Shown here: positions 34,852 to 43,741 of the stretch, one piece after another
Layout: each line of letters opens with the position of its first letter
How positions within the stretch are numbered: the first letter of the stretch is position 1
Source of the DNA: Glycomyces sp. TRM65418
GTDB taxonomy: Bacteria; Actinomycetota; Actinomycetes; Mycobacteriales; Micromonosporaceae
Assembly: GCF_019710475.1 (NCBI RefSeq)
Contig: NZ_JAJFAX010000009.1
Location: 124,001-188,000, forward strand
Direction: 5' to 3'
DNA length: 64,000 bases
Position numbers and translations under genes: made by a program
The notes under the pieces: generated by a model
Database searches by the model: none
The model's input: the letters and a program-made list of their open reading frames with translations, nothing else
Told to the model about the DNA's origin: nothing

Positions 34852-35527
34852 CGAGGATGGGGAGCGCCTTCTTCTCGCCCGCGGCCACCTTCACGAACCG
34901 CTGCAGGATCGGCTTCCAGGTGGCGACGATGTGCTCGTCGACCTCGGCGGCCTTGGCCAGCGCGGCGTCGTCGAACGCGCCGAACTCCGCGAGCTGCCCG
35001 GGCGTGAACTCGAAGTGGGACTGGACGCCCCAGGCGGTGTCGCGGATGCGGAAGACCTCCAGTGCCCCTTGCGGTGAGGCGGCGAGGAGCGTGGCCTCCT
35101 CGGGGAGGGCCACGAGCTCCTGGCGGCGCCAGCGGATCACGTCGAGGGTCATCGGGGCGGGCCCGAAAACGAGGTCGCGTCCGGCGGCGTCGCGTTTGGC
35201 GAGCATGCGGGGGCCGAAGGGCTCGTCCCGGTCCTCGACGCGTCCGCCGAAGGTCGCGGCGAGGATCCGCGCGGAGGAGCAGATCGCGAACACGGGGGTG
35301 GTGTCGGCGACGGCGGTCTCCATGAGCCCGGCGAGGTCGTCGCTCCAGTCCTTGCCGCGGCCGCCGCCGAGGGCGATGAGGGCTTCATGGCCTCCGGCGG
35401 AGTACGGCACGGCCTCACCGAGGTGCGGCCGGACCGTGTCGAGTTCCATTCCGGCCTCGGCCAGCCACGCGGCGGCCCGGCCGAGGCCCTGCGCGGGATC
35501 GTTCTCGATGACGAGTGCGGTGGTCAC
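34844..35527 (-). CDS. Class I glutamine amidotransferase-like protein
   Basis: A 227-residue GATase1-fold protein. The nucleophile elbow reads TPVFAICSSARILAATFGGR (cysteine present, with SSAR in place of the usual xGxQ), and the histidine region reads WGVQSHFEFTPGQLAEF with the expected H..E dyad. It resembles GMP-synthase-like amidotransferases of unknown acceptor. Its 3' end overlaps the glnE start, so the two are probably cotranscribed, and a glutamine-related role is plausible but not shown. Confidence 0.75.
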   Translation of the reverse strand: MTTALVIENDPAQGLGRAAAWLAEAGMELDTVRPHLGEAVPYSAGGHEALIALGGGRGKDWSDDLAGLMETAVADTTPVFAICSSARILAATFGGRVEDRDEPFGPRMLAKRDAAGRDLVFGPAPMTLDVIRWRRQELVALPEEATLLAASPQGALEVFRIRDTAWGVQSHFEFTPGQLAEFGAFDDAALAKAAEVDEHIVATWKPILQRFVKVAAGEKKALPILDA

Positions 35528-35888
35528 CCCACCATGCTAATCGGTCGCGGCGTCGCGGCGTCGCGCTCCGTCGCCGCCGCCGGTTCGGACCGGCTCCGGG
35601 CGCGTCAGGCGGCCTCGCGAGCGCTGTCGCCCTGGCGCGTTCGATAACGGTTCGGTCTCATTCGTGTCGGAAACTATTGCGAGACTTGGAAAGAGTTTCG
35701 CGACATCACCTCCGGGCCCTTCACGGGAAGGGCCGCCGCACCTCGGCCCGCAGGTCAGGAACCGGGCAATACCGAATACGTATTCAAGTAGGTACATATA
35801 GTGCGTACGGACTATTAACTGAAGCTTCAAAGAAGTGTGCTAAATATTGCTTCCTTCCCGGATGGAACATCCACTACCAGGAGATCTC
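35528..35888. other. Divergent promoter region of the amidotransferase/glnE and type VII genes
   Basis: About 360 bp without a gene. The right half (35770-35870) is clearly AT-richer than the surroundings and should carry the promoter of the type VII-associated operon. No clear dyad or terminator is seen. Confidence 0.5.
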
Positions 35889-36713
35889 TTGACGGACACG
35901 GAATCCCAAAAGCACTGGGAGCGCTCACAAACCAGTTCCTGCGGCAATGTCACCGTCACCATCGCGCCCGGCCAGGTCCCCGCGATCGAACTCGCCGACG
36001 GCGCCGAGCGAATGCACACCCGTGATCTCGCCGAACTCATCACGGCGACCGCCCGCGCCGCGGCCGACGCCGCCCGCGCCGCCGCCCCCGAGCCCGAGGC
36101 CGCCCCGTCGATCGAGGACACGATCGCCGTCCTCGCCGAGCTGCGCGGCGACCTGCGCGACAACGGCCTGGACGCGGCCATCGAGCGGCGGCGGAACGAC
36201 GCCGTGCCTCCCGGCGAACGCGACGGCCCCCGCGAACGGCAGTTCACCGACGGCCCGACCGGCCTGGTCATGCCTCCGTTCGCGGACGAGCTCCTGTCCG
36301 AGTCCATCGCGCTGCTGGAGCGCTTCAAGCATCAGCCGCCGGGCAGCGGGAAGAACGACCGGGACGCGCAGCCGACCGGCGCCGCCAAGAGCGAGAGCAA
36401 GCTCGTCGCCGTCGAGTCCACCATGGCCTACCCCATCGCCTCCGTATGGCTGAGCAAGCGCGCCTTCGAGCTCGGCCCGAGAGCGCTCACCCGCGAGTTG
36501 AACGAGACCGCCGCCGCGGCCGTCGCCGACCTGGCGGGCAAGGAGGACGACTACTACGCCGGCCTCGGGCTCCCCATCGGCCCCGGCGACCTCGGTCCGA
36601 TCGCCGAGGAGAACCAGGCGAGGGGCGAGCGGGCGACGCAGGACCTCGCCACGCTCCAGGAGCGGCAGCGCGAGATGACACGACTGTTCAACCAGGGAGG
36701 CTACTTTGCCTGA
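35889..36713 (+). CDS. Type VII-associated YbaB/EbfC-like protein
   Basis: A 274-residue protein. TTG 35889 is chosen as the start because AGGAG lies 5 nt upstream; the open frame begins earlier at 35847. Residues about 17-70 (GNVTVTIAPGQVPAIELADG, ERMHTRDLAELITATARAAA) resemble the YbaB/EbfC-like domain frequent in actinobacterial ESX loci. The rest is Ala/Glu-rich and mostly helical, ending RLFNQGGYFA, without signal or membrane segments. First gene of a six-gene set; it overlaps the next gene by 8 bp. Confidence 0.6.
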   Translation: MTDTESQKHWERSQTSSCGNVTVTIAPGQVPAIELADGAERMHTRDLAELITATARAAADAARAAAPEPEAAPSIEDTIAVLAELRGDLRDNGLDAAIERRRNDAVPPGERDGPRERQFTDGPTGLVMPPFADELLSESIALLERFKHQPPGSGKNDRDAQPTGAAKSESKLVAVESTMAYPIASVWLSKRAFELGPRALTRELNETAAAAVADLAGKEDDYYAGLGLPIGPGDLGPIAEENQARGERATQDLATLQERQREMTRLFNQGGYFA

Positions 36714-36999
36714 AATCGACGGCGCCCGCATCGACCGCCTCGGCACCGAGATCGAACGCGAGGTCGGCGACATCCTCGCCGAGGCCAACGAGATCATCCC
36801 CGTGTTCCGGACGCTGGACCAGACGCTCTACACCTCCGTCGACGTCTCGCTCGCGGTCGCCTACACGCTCGCCACCAGCTACATGAGCTCCATGGTCCAA
36901 GGCGCCGCCGAGTGCTTCACGGGCCTGAACGAGGACCTGACGGCGTCCGTGCAGGCGTGGAGCGACGCCGACGACGCCGCCGCCGCAGACCTGAGCTGA
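36706..36999 (+). CDS. Small WXG100-like helical protein
   Basis: A 97-residue protein starting at TTG 36706 (GGGAGG upstream) with two long predicted helices joined near TLDQTLYTSVDVSLAVAYTL. Size, position in the operon and acidic C-terminal AWSDADDAAAADLS fit the WXG100/ESAT-6-like secretion partners, but there is no clear W-x-G turn. Probably pairs with one of the neighbouring helical proteins. Confidence 0.5.
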   Translation: MPEIDGARIDRLGTEIEREVGDILAEANEIIPVFRTLDQTLYTSVDVSLAVAYTLATSYMSSMVQGAAECFTGLNEDLTASVQAWSDADDAAAADLS

Positions 37000-37030
37000 C
37001 CGCCCACGCGACCCTGAGGAACTTCACCGC

Positions 37031-38077
37031 ATGTCTTACACCGCCCCGGATCCCGAGCAGTTCGCCGGCATGGAGCAGGCCTACTCGTACATGGCGCCCC
37101 TGGCGGCCGTCCAGATCGTCCTGCCCGCCTTCACCTTCTCGGGCCCCGTCACGCAGATCTCCCGCATCATCTACATGAACCAGTGCAATCCCGGCTTGAT
37201 CATGCAGGTCGGCGCCTCGTGGCTGCAGCTGGCCGAGAAGTACCTGGCGGCGAGCGAGAAGCTCAAGGAGAAGACCGGCGAGGTCACCGAGCAGGACTGG
37301 TCGGGTGAGGACCGCACCGCCTTCGACGACAAGGCCGGCAAGATGGACGCCCAGCTGGTCGTCATCGCCGCGTTCGCGATGCACGTGGGCATCTCCCTGT
37401 TCATCATCGCCGCGATGCTGGCCGTCATGGTCCCCCTCATGCTCGCCGTCGCCGCCTCGCTCATGGCGATGGCGGTCTTCTACATGGCCGTCAAGTTCGT
37501 CCCGGTCATCGGCCCCATCGTGTCCGAGAACGTCCGCGTCGTCGCCACCACCGTCGGCATGAGCTGCCTGGGCGTGCTCGAGGCGCTGGACAAGGCGATC
37601 ACCGTGGCGGCCCAGGCCCTGGCGGGCTTCATCGGCGCCAACATGACCGCCTCCTGGGCCGCGCTGGCCTCCAAGGGCAACGTGATCAACCCGCTCGACA
37701 CGATCGGCTCGACCGGATTCAGCCTGCTCCAAGGGCTCTCGCAGATGGCGCTGCGCAATCTCATGGCGCCCGGCCGCACCGGAACCGGCACCATCGGCAA
37801 GTTCTCACCCAAATTGGACGGCATGCTGGCGAGGCAGAACCCCGCGATGACGACCTTCCTCGGCGGTCAGGGGGTCTACAACATCGGCAACAACATCAAC
37901 GGCGACGTCAACGCCGACGGCGACGGCGAACGGTGGGACCGGCAGACCGGCGTCGACTTCGGCGGCCTCGACTACATGCCCAACACCTTCGAGGGGCAGG
38001 CCCGCGAGGACGACTCCGCGCCCCAGTGGCGCGACCCCGACGAATATCCCGAGGACACGGAAGAAGCAGGAGCCTGA
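37031..38077 (+). CDS. WXG100-like protein with transmembrane segments
   Basis: A 348-residue protein. Residues about 50-110 form a WXG100-like hairpin: WLQLAEKYLAASEKLKEKTG, then the turn DWSGEDRTAFDDK (W-S-G). It continues into two or three hydrophobic helices (AAMLAVMVPLMLAVAASLMA, VFYMAVKFVPVIGPIVSENV) and a Gly/Asn-rich acidic tail. Such long WXG100 proteins with hydrophobic middles are type VII substrates or toxin-like carriers in actinobacteria. No C-terminal toxin domain is recognised. Confidence 0.6.
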   Translation: MSYTAPDPEQFAGMEQAYSYMAPLAAVQIVLPAFTFSGPVTQISRIIYMNQCNPGLIMQVGASWLQLAEKYLAASEKLKEKTGEVTEQDWSGEDRTAFDDKAGKMDAQLVVIAAFAMHVGISLFIIAAMLAVMVPLMLAVAASLMAMAVFYMAVKFVPVIGPIVSENVRVVATTVGMSCLGVLEALDKAITVAAQALAGFIGANMTASWAALASKGNVINPLDTIGSTGFSLLQGLSQMALRNLMAPGRTGTGTIGKFSPKLDGMLARQNPAMTTFLGGQGVYNIGNNINGDVNADGDGERWDRQTGVDFGGLDYMPNTFEGQAREDDSAPQWRDPDEYPEDTEEAGA

Positions 38078-38079
38078 GC

Positions 38080-38403
38080 ATGGCTGAGAGAGTTATCGAC
38101 CCCGAAGCCCTGGAAGAGTACCGGGCGGTCGTCCGCGAGCAGCTCGACCACCTCGACTCGATCATCACGAGGCTCGAGAACGGGCAGCCGCTCGGCCGCC
38201 TGCCCGCCTTCGGGCAGCTCGACGCCTCCGTGACCGCCCGGCAGAACTACACGACCTTCCACGAGACGACCTGGACCAACCTCCAGAACCTCCGCGAATC
38301 CCTGCACGGCATGATCAACACCCTCAACGACTCCGCGGAGCTCGCCGAAGAGGCCGACACCGACGCCCAAGCGGAAATGCTGGACTATGAGTCGCAGCTG
38401 TGA
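38080..38403 (+). CDS. Small helical type VII-associated protein
   Basis: A 107-residue acidic protein (MAERVIDPEALEEYRAVVRE... to AEMLDYESQL) built of two amphipathic helices around RLPAFGQLDASVTARQNYTT. ATG 38080 is 2 bp after the preceding stop codon, so the genes are coupled. Similar small helical proteins accompany WXG100 substrates as partners. No W-x-G motif is seen. Confidence 0.55.
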   Translation: MAERVIDPEALEEYRAVVREQLDHLDSIITRLENGQPLGRLPAFGQLDASVTARQNYTTFHETTWTNLQNLRESLHGMINTLNDSAELAEEADTDAQAEMLDYESQL

Positions 38404-38422
38404 CCGGTCGAGGCGCGCCTCG

Positions 38423-39157
38423 ATGAACCGCCGCCCCGTCGCCGCGGCGGCCCTGCTCGCGGTCCTGGCCTCGACCGCCGCCTGCGGCGACGACGCCCCG
38501 GCCACCGGCGGCACACCGTCCGGCTCCCTGTCGGTCATGTCCGCTTGGGACGGCTGCGACGTGTTCGCCGACCTCGCGGCGATCCAGGAGTACCTGGGCG
38601 TCACCGCGGTCGACGGCGCACTCCAGAGCGACGGCCTCGGCGAAGGCATCGACGCCGAAGCCGCCGGCTGCTCCGGACTGTTCGACCTGGCCTCCTTCGA
38701 AGACACCCAGGGCACATTCGAATACCAGGCCACCGGCGACGCCGCGATCCGCGCCGGACTCGCCCCCTGGAGCACCGACGCCGAAGCCGAGGCGAACTTC
38801 GCCGACCGCGTCGACGTGCGCCGCCAGAACCTTCCGGGCGTCGACTACCTCGACCAGGTCGAAGGCGAACTCGGCGGCGAATGGGACGAGAGCCTCACCG
38901 TCACCGCCGAGACCGAGCACCGCACCTATGTGGACGTGTACGGCCGGTACGGGTCATGGGTCGTCTACGTCTCCGTCGACTACCTCCACGACCCCGGCGT
39001 CGGGGCCTACGAGTCCGCCCCCGAGTTCTACCCGGACTCCAGCGCCGAAGAGATGGCCGTGTACCCCTTCACAACTGCACAGTTCACCGACTGGCTCGCG
39101 CAGGAGCACCTGCCGCAGATCCAGTCCGACATCCTCGAGCGAGCCGGAAGCGAGTAG
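38423..39157 (+). CDS. Secreted lipoprotein (DUF3558-like size)
   Basis: A 244-residue protein with a signal peptide (MNRRPVAAAALLAVLASTAA) and lipobox cysteine in STAACGDD. The mature domain has CDVFADLAAIQEYL near its start and a conserved-looking GCSGLFDLASFEDTQGTFEY, with an internal cysteine pair. It resembles DUF3558-type actinobacterial lipoproteins by layout only. It sits between type VII-associated genes, 20 bp after the previous stop codon, and should be surface-anchored. Confidence 0.65.
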   Translation: MNRRPVAAAALLAVLASTAACGDDAPATGGTPSGSLSVMSAWDGCDVFADLAAIQEYLGVTAVDGALQSDGLGEGIDAEAAGCSGLFDLASFEDTQGTFEYQATGDAAIRAGLAPWSTDAEAEANFADRVDVRRQNLPGVDYLDQVEGELGGEWDESLTVTAETEHRTYVDVYGRYGSWVVYVSVDYLHDPGVGAYESAPEFYPDSSAEEMAVYPFTTAQFTDWLAQEHLPQIQSDILERAGSE

Positions 39158-39162
39158 CGGCC

Positions 39163-41196
39163 ATGGCCGAAGAAGACGACTTCGAGCGCACTGACTATGG
39201 CAAGACGACCGAGGGCCTGACCGGCTCCCAATACCAGGCGGCCGCGAACCAGCTCCTGGTCCAACCTCACTGCGGCACCGACTCCTGCACCTGCAAGGTC
39301 GAGGAGCCGGCCGAGGCGGCATGGGTGAAGCTCATGTCGGCCGTCCCCCAGGCGAACCAGATCAACAGCCTGCGGGCCGCCCGCGAGGGCACCATGATGC
39401 TCCCCGAGGGCCAGACCATCCAGTCCATGGTCGCCTCGATCCGACCCCAGCCCGAAGCCGACTACGCCCTCGACACCATCCGCGACGAGTGGAAGGACTT
39501 CTACGAGGACTTCCGCATCATCGGACCGAAGCTGGAGCTCGGCCTGACGGCCCTGTCGCAGGCCTGGAAGGGCGACGACTTCGACGCCTTCGAAGAGCAG
39601 GCCGAGACCGTCATCAAGAACTGCCAGACCATTCAGGACGACATCGGCGGCGAGAACGGCGCCGACGGCGTCATCAAGCTCCTGGACGACAAGCAGTTGG
39701 AGATCTTCGAGCAGCAGGGCGGGACCGCGTGCGTCTACCCGGCGCCGAAGTTCTACATGGAGGGCACCAGCTGCGGCTCGCACCGCATCCACATCCGGCC
39801 CCCGTTCTTCAAGAGCTGCGTGATCGAGGCGAACGACGAGATCAAGCACGCCGTCGAGCTGGCCGGATTCGACCCGACCGTCGTCGACGAGGTCCAGGAG
39901 GGCCGCCAGACCACGTACGACCGGTGGATGGAGTACGTCACCGCCAATCCCGACTACGAGCAGAACGGGCTCAAGGGCGAGGCGCTGGCGCAGGCGAAGG
40001 CCGACGAGTACGCCGACCGGGAATTGGTCGCCATGGGCGCCAAAGGCTCCGAGCAGCTCGAGGAGCAGGCCGCGATCGTCAACGAAGAGGTCACCGAGCG
40101 CCACTCCAATGTAGAGGCCCAGGTCACTGAGATCAAACCCGACTCCAAGCCGAGCGAGCCCACCACGTTCAACGACGGCCAGACCGACATCCCCGACACC
40201 GGCGGGCTCGACATCGGCGGCGGCGGCACGGGCATGCCCGACCTCGGCGACACCGGGGGCAACCTGGACGGGATGGGCAAACCCGACAACCTCACCAGCC
40301 TCAGCACGGGAGGGCCCGGCCTCGACGGCGGCGGCGCCGGCGGCCTGAACGGCGGCGGTCCCACCCCGGACGCGTACGGCGGCGGCAACGGGCTCAACAC
40401 CCTGAGCGACGAGAACCCGTTCTCCTCCGGTGTGACCGACCCCGACAACCTCGGCGGCCAGCCGCCCGGCTCGTACGGCGGCTCGGACCTCTCGACCACC
40501 GGCGGCGGCACGCCCGGGTACACCGGGAGCCCGCCCGGTGAGTACTCCGGCGGCGGCGACCTGAGCGGACTCGACGACAACCCGTGGAGCTCGAGCGACG
40601 TGCCGGACCCGGACGACGTCTCGGGCGGCCTCGCCTCCGGCGGACTCTCCTCCGGCGGTCTCGCCTCCGGCGGCGGCCAGATCCCGGGCGGCGTCGGGGG
40701 GCCCAACAGCTTGGGCGGCAGCGGTGTCACCGGGCTCAACCCGCCCGGCGGGATCGGCGGCGTCGGCGGACGGACGCCCTCCGCCCCGCCGCCCATCCGC
40801 GGCCTGACGACCGGCGCGAGCGGCCACACCTCCAAGCGTCCCGGCAGCATCGGCGGCAGCGCCGGCGGCGGGCTCAAAGGCGGGCCCGGGTCGACCCCCG
40901 GCGGCGGCCGGACCCCGGGCGGTCTCGGTGGCGGCCGGACCCCGAGCGGTCTCGGCGGGACCGGTGCCGGAGGCGGTGCCGGATCCGGATCCGGACGCGG
41001 CGCGGGCGGCATGGGCGGCGCGGCCGGTCGCACCGGCGGTGTCGCGGGCGCCGGTGCCGCCGGCGTGCTGCCCGGCGGCGGCGCCAGAGGCGCCGGTTCG
41101 GACCAGGACACGAAGGGCTCCGAGACCTGGCTCGTGGAAGAAGAGGACGTCTGGGGCGGCATGCCCGAAGACGAAGACGACGACCCCTACGCGTAG
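39163..41196 (+). CDS. Large WXG100-type protein with Gly-rich region and conserved C-terminus
   Basis: A 677-residue protein. The N-terminal third includes a WXG100 hairpin (DEWKDFYEDFRIIGPKLELG, then QAWKGDDFDAFEEQAETV with W-K-G) and a cysteine-containing block (CGTDSCTCKVEEP). Residues about 340-640 are a low-complexity Gly/Ser/Pro-rich spacer. The end (SETWLVEEEDVWGGMPEDED) matches the acidic W-containing tail that closes many Streptomyces-type large ESX proteins. It is probably a secreted or surface type VII substrate. Last gene of the operon, 5 bp after the lipoprotein gene. Confidence 0.7.
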   Translation: MAEEDDFERTDYGKTTEGLTGSQYQAAANQLLVQPHCGTDSCTCKVEEPAEAAWVKLMSAVPQANQINSLRAAREGTMMLPEGQTIQSMVASIRPQPEADYALDTIRDEWKDFYEDFRIIGPKLELGLTALSQAWKGDDFDAFEEQAETVIKNCQTIQDDIGGENGADGVIKLLDDKQLEIFEQQGGTACVYPAPKFYMEGTSCGSHRIHIRPPFFKSCVIEANDEIKHAVELAGFDPTVVDEVQEGRQTTYDRWMEYVTANPDYEQNGLKGEALAQAKADEYADRELVAMGAKGSEQLEEQAAIVNEEVTERHSNVEAQVTEIKPDSKPSEPTTFNDGQTDIPDTGGLDIGGGGTGMPDLGDTGGNLDGMGKPDNLTSLSTGGPGLDGGGAGGLNGGGPTPDAYGGGNGLNTLSDENPFSSGVTDPDNLGGQPPGSYGGSDLSTTGGGTPGYTGSPPGEYSGGGDLSGLDDNPWSSSDVPDPDDVSGGLASGGLSSGGLASGGGQIPGGVGGPNSLGGSGVTGLNPPGGIGGVGGRTPSAPPPIRGLTTGASGHTSKRPGSIGGSAGGGLKGGPGSTPGGGRTPGGLGGGRTPSGLGGTGAGGGAGSGSGRGAGGMGGAAGRTGGVAGAGAAGVLPGGGARGAGSDQDTKGSETWLVEEEDVWGGMPEDEDDDPYA

Positions 41197-41238
41197 GGCT
41201 CGTACGCCGAGAACGGACCGTTCTCGATGCGAAGACTC

Positions 41239-41279
41239 GGCGCGGCCTGCTGATCCGGGCCGGATCAGCAGGCCGCGCC
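41239..41279 (+). terminator. Strong terminator of the type VII operon
   Basis: Perfect 20-bp inverted repeat with one central base (41239-41258, 41260-41279), 42 bp after the last stop codon. A smaller perfect 9-bp repeat lies just upstream at 41208-41226. Confidence 0.8.
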
Positions 41280-41347
41280 GCAGCCGATCGGGGTGCGGCG
41301 CGGCACCGTGCAGCCGCACCGCGCCCCGGTCCCGCCACCGACGACTC

Positions 41348-41401
41348 GGGCCGCGCGGCCCGGTCAGCGCCCGTACGGATGCTGACCGGGCCGCGCGGCC
41401 C
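41348..41401 (-). terminator. Strong terminator of glnA
   Basis: Perfect 21-bp inverted repeat (41348-41368, 41381-41401) with a 12-nt loop, 37 bp downstream of the glnA stop codon on the minus strand. It may insulate glnA from the type VII operon. Confidence 0.75.
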
Positions 41402-41437
41402 GTCGGTTCACGCCCCCTCGCCGTTGGGGGGAGGCGG

Positions 41438-42790
41438 TCACAGATGCATGTAGCGCTTGCGTTCGAAGGCGGTCACCTGCGTGCGGTAGTCCTCCCACTC
41501 CTGACGCTTGTTCTTCAGGAAGTAATCGAAGACGTGCTCGCCGAGGACCTCGGGGACGAGCTCGGAGGACTCCATGGCGTCGAGGGCCTCGGCCAGGTTC
41601 GCCGGAAGCGGCTGGTACCCCGCGGCGACGCGCTCGGCGTTGGTGAGCGCCGAGACGTCGTCCTCGGTGCCCGGAGGCAGCTCGTAGCCCTCCTCGATGC
41701 CCTTGAGGCCGGCGCCGAGGAGCACCGCGTACGCCAGGTACGGGTTCGTCGCCGAGTCGAGCGAGCGGATCTCCACGCGGGCCGAGTTCGGCTTGCCGTA
41801 GGCCGGGACGCGCACCAGCGCGGACCGGTTGGCCTTGCCCCACGAGACGTACGAGGGCGCCTCGGAGATCTGGCCCGGTTGCGGGCTCGTGAACAGGCGC
41901 TTGTAGGAGTTGACCCACTGGTTGGTGATCGCGGTGAACTCGGGCGCGTGGCGCAGGAGCCCGGCGATGAACGCCTTGGCGGTCTTGGAGAGCCGCTGCT
42001 CGTCGCCCGGGTCGTGGAAGGCGTTGTCCTCGCCTTCGAAGAGCGAGAGATGGCTGTGCATGCCCGAGCCCGGCTGGTCGGTGTACGGCTTGGGCATGAA
42101 GGACGCGGTGACGCCGGAGGTCAGCGCGACCTCCTTGACGATGTGCCGGAACGTCATGATGTTGTCGGCGGTGGTCAGGGCGTCCGCGTAGCGCAGGTCG
42201 ATCTCCTGCTGTCCGGGGGCGACCTCGTGGTGCGAGAACTCGACCGAGATGCCGACGCGCTCCAGGGCGAGGATCGCCTGGCGGCGGAAGTCGCGGGCCG
42301 TGGAGTGCGTGGTGTGGTCGAAGTAGCCGCCGTCGTCGACCGGCGTGGGCTTGGTGCGGCCCTCGGGGTCGATGTCGGAGAGCAGGAAGAACTCGATCTC
42401 GGGGTGTACGTAGAACGTGAACCCGCGGTCGGCGGCCTTGGACAGGGCCCGACGCAGCACGTGGCGGGGATCGGCCCAGGACGGAGCGCCCTCGGGGGTG
42501 AGGATGTCGCAGAACATGCGGGCGGACTCGCCGATGCCGCGGCCCTCGAACGGGAACACCTGGAACGTCGTCGGGTCGGGCATGGCGACCATGTCGGACT
42601 CGTAGACCCGCGCGAAGCCCTCGATGGCGGAGCCGTCGAAGCCGATGCCCTCTTCGAAGGCGGACTCGAGCTCGGCGGGGGCGACGCTCACGGACTTGAG
42701 CGTGCCGAGGACGTCCGTGAACCACAACCGGACGAACCGGATGTCGCGTTCTTCGAGCGTGCGAAGCACGAACTCCTTCTGGCGTTCCAT
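41438..42790 (-). CDS. glnA: Type I glutamine synthetase
   Basis: A 450-residue GSI enzyme making glutamine from glutamate, ammonia and ATP. Visible signatures are GFDGSAIEGFARVYESDM, the ATP/metal region FYVHPEIEFFLL, EVAPGQQEIDLRYADALTTA, TASFMPKPYTDQPGSGMHSH and RVEIRSLDSATNPYLAYAVL. The loop GIEEGYELPP corresponds in position to the adenylylation loop. It most resembles the second actinobacterial copy, GlnA2, commonly near glnE. Start ATG 42790 follows GGAGG; the frame is open from 42829. Confidence 0.93.
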   Translation of the reverse strand: MERQKEFVLRTLEERDIRFVRLWFTDVLGTLKSVSVAPAELESAFEEGIGFDGSAIEGFARVYESDMVAMPDPTTFQVFPFEGRGIGESARMFCDILTPEGAPSWADPRHVLRRALSKAADRGFTFYVHPEIEFFLLSDIDPEGRTKPTPVDDGGYFDHTTHSTARDFRRQAILALERVGISVEFSHHEVAPGQQEIDLRYADALTTADNIMTFRHIVKEVALTSGVTASFMPKPYTDQPGSGMHSHLSLFEGEDNAFHDPGDEQRLSKTAKAFIAGLLRHAPEFTAITNQWVNSYKRLFTSPQPGQISEAPSYVSWGKANRSALVRVPAYGKPNSARVEIRSLDSATNPYLAYAVLLGAGLKGIEEGYELPPGTEDDVSALTNAERVAAGYQPLPANLAEALDAMESSELVPEVLGEHVFDYFLKNKRQEWEDYRTQVTAFERKRYMHL

Positions 42791-42929
42791 GGTGTGTCCT
42801 CCTAGGTCCTGGGGCCGCAATTGTCTCACCTGTTTATGTCCCCGACGTTAACCGCACCTGGCGAGCGCGCGAGCCGGAACCCGTCTTCGCATATGGGCGC
42901 GCCCCGGTGCGCTGGGTAGATTGGTGCGC

Positions 42930-43649
42930 ATGTTCGCAGGCGAGATCAAACAGTTGTGGCGCTATCCGATCAAGGGCCTCCGGGGCGAGTCGCTCCGCTC
43001 CGCGGTGATCGACTTCGACGGGATGGCCGGAGACCGGATCCTGGAGCTGAAGGAGCCCGGCGGCGACAAGTCGCTGTGGGGCGGCAGCCACCCGAAGATG
43101 ATGGCGTGGGAGGCCGCGTGGCCCGCGCAGTGCGGCTGCGCCGACGCCGTGGCGGGCGACCCGGTCCTGTACGAGCCGAGCGGGGCCGCCTGGGCGGCCG
43201 ACGACGCGGGGCTGCCGGCGCGGCTCGCCGAGTCGATCGACGCCGAGAAGGGCGTGGAGCTGCGGAAGGTCGACCGCGAGTACGGACGCGTCCTGGTGGT
43301 CTTCGAGGCGAGCGTCCGGAGGCTGGGCGAGGAGTTGGGCCGCGAGGTCGAGACGCTGCGGTTCCGGCCGAACGTGATCGTGGACGCCGACCTGGAGCCG
43401 TACGCGGAGGTCGACCTCCCGCCGGGAACGCCGATCCGCCTGGGCGGGCACGAGTTCACCCTGCAGAAGCCGTGCGAGCGGTGCGTGCTGCCGAGCTGGG
43501 ACCCGAACGGGGCCAACGTGCGCGACAAGGACCTGCACCGGCACATCGTCAAGGAGCTGGGCAACCACTTCGGGATCTATCTGCGCATCGCCGAGAAGGC
43601 GACCGTGGCGGTCGGCGACGCGATCACCGCTCAGCCCCTGCCGCGATAG
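42930..43649 (+). CDS. MOSC-domain protein
   Basis: A 239-residue protein with an N-terminal beta-barrel segment (IKQLWRYPIKGLRGESL) and a MOSC domain including LRFRPNVIVDADLEPYAEVD, a cysteine in LQKPCERCVLPSWDPNG and a C-terminal GIYLRIAEKATVAVGDAI. MOSC proteins carry or use the molybdenum cofactor sulfur and reduce N-hydroxylated compounds (mARC/YcbX type). The partner is unknown. It is divergent from glnA, followed by a clear terminator. Confidence 0.85.
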   Translation: MFAGEIKQLWRYPIKGLRGESLRSAVIDFDGMAGDRILELKEPGGDKSLWGGSHPKMMAWEAAWPAQCGCADAVAGDPVLYEPSGAAWAADDAGLPARLAESIDAEKGVELRKVDREYGRVLVVFEASVRRLGEELGREVETLRFRPNVIVDADLEPYAEVDLPPGTPIRLGGHEFTLQKPCERCVLPSWDPNGANVRDKDLHRHIVKELGNHFGIYLRIAEKATVAVGDAITAQPLPR

Positions 43650-43710
43650 GCGGCCTGCGAGCCGTCGGCCGGCGTTGCCGGGGCCGGAGCGGCAACGGCG
43701 AGACGAAGAC

Positions 43711-43741
43711 GCCCTGAGCCGGGGATCGGTCGGCTCAGGGC
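43711..43741 (+). terminator. Rho-independent terminator after the MOSC gene
   Basis: Perfect 11-bp stem (43711-43721, 43731-43741), 9-nt loop, followed by GCATTTT. It overlaps the stop codon of the convergent HAD gene. Confidence 0.8.
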
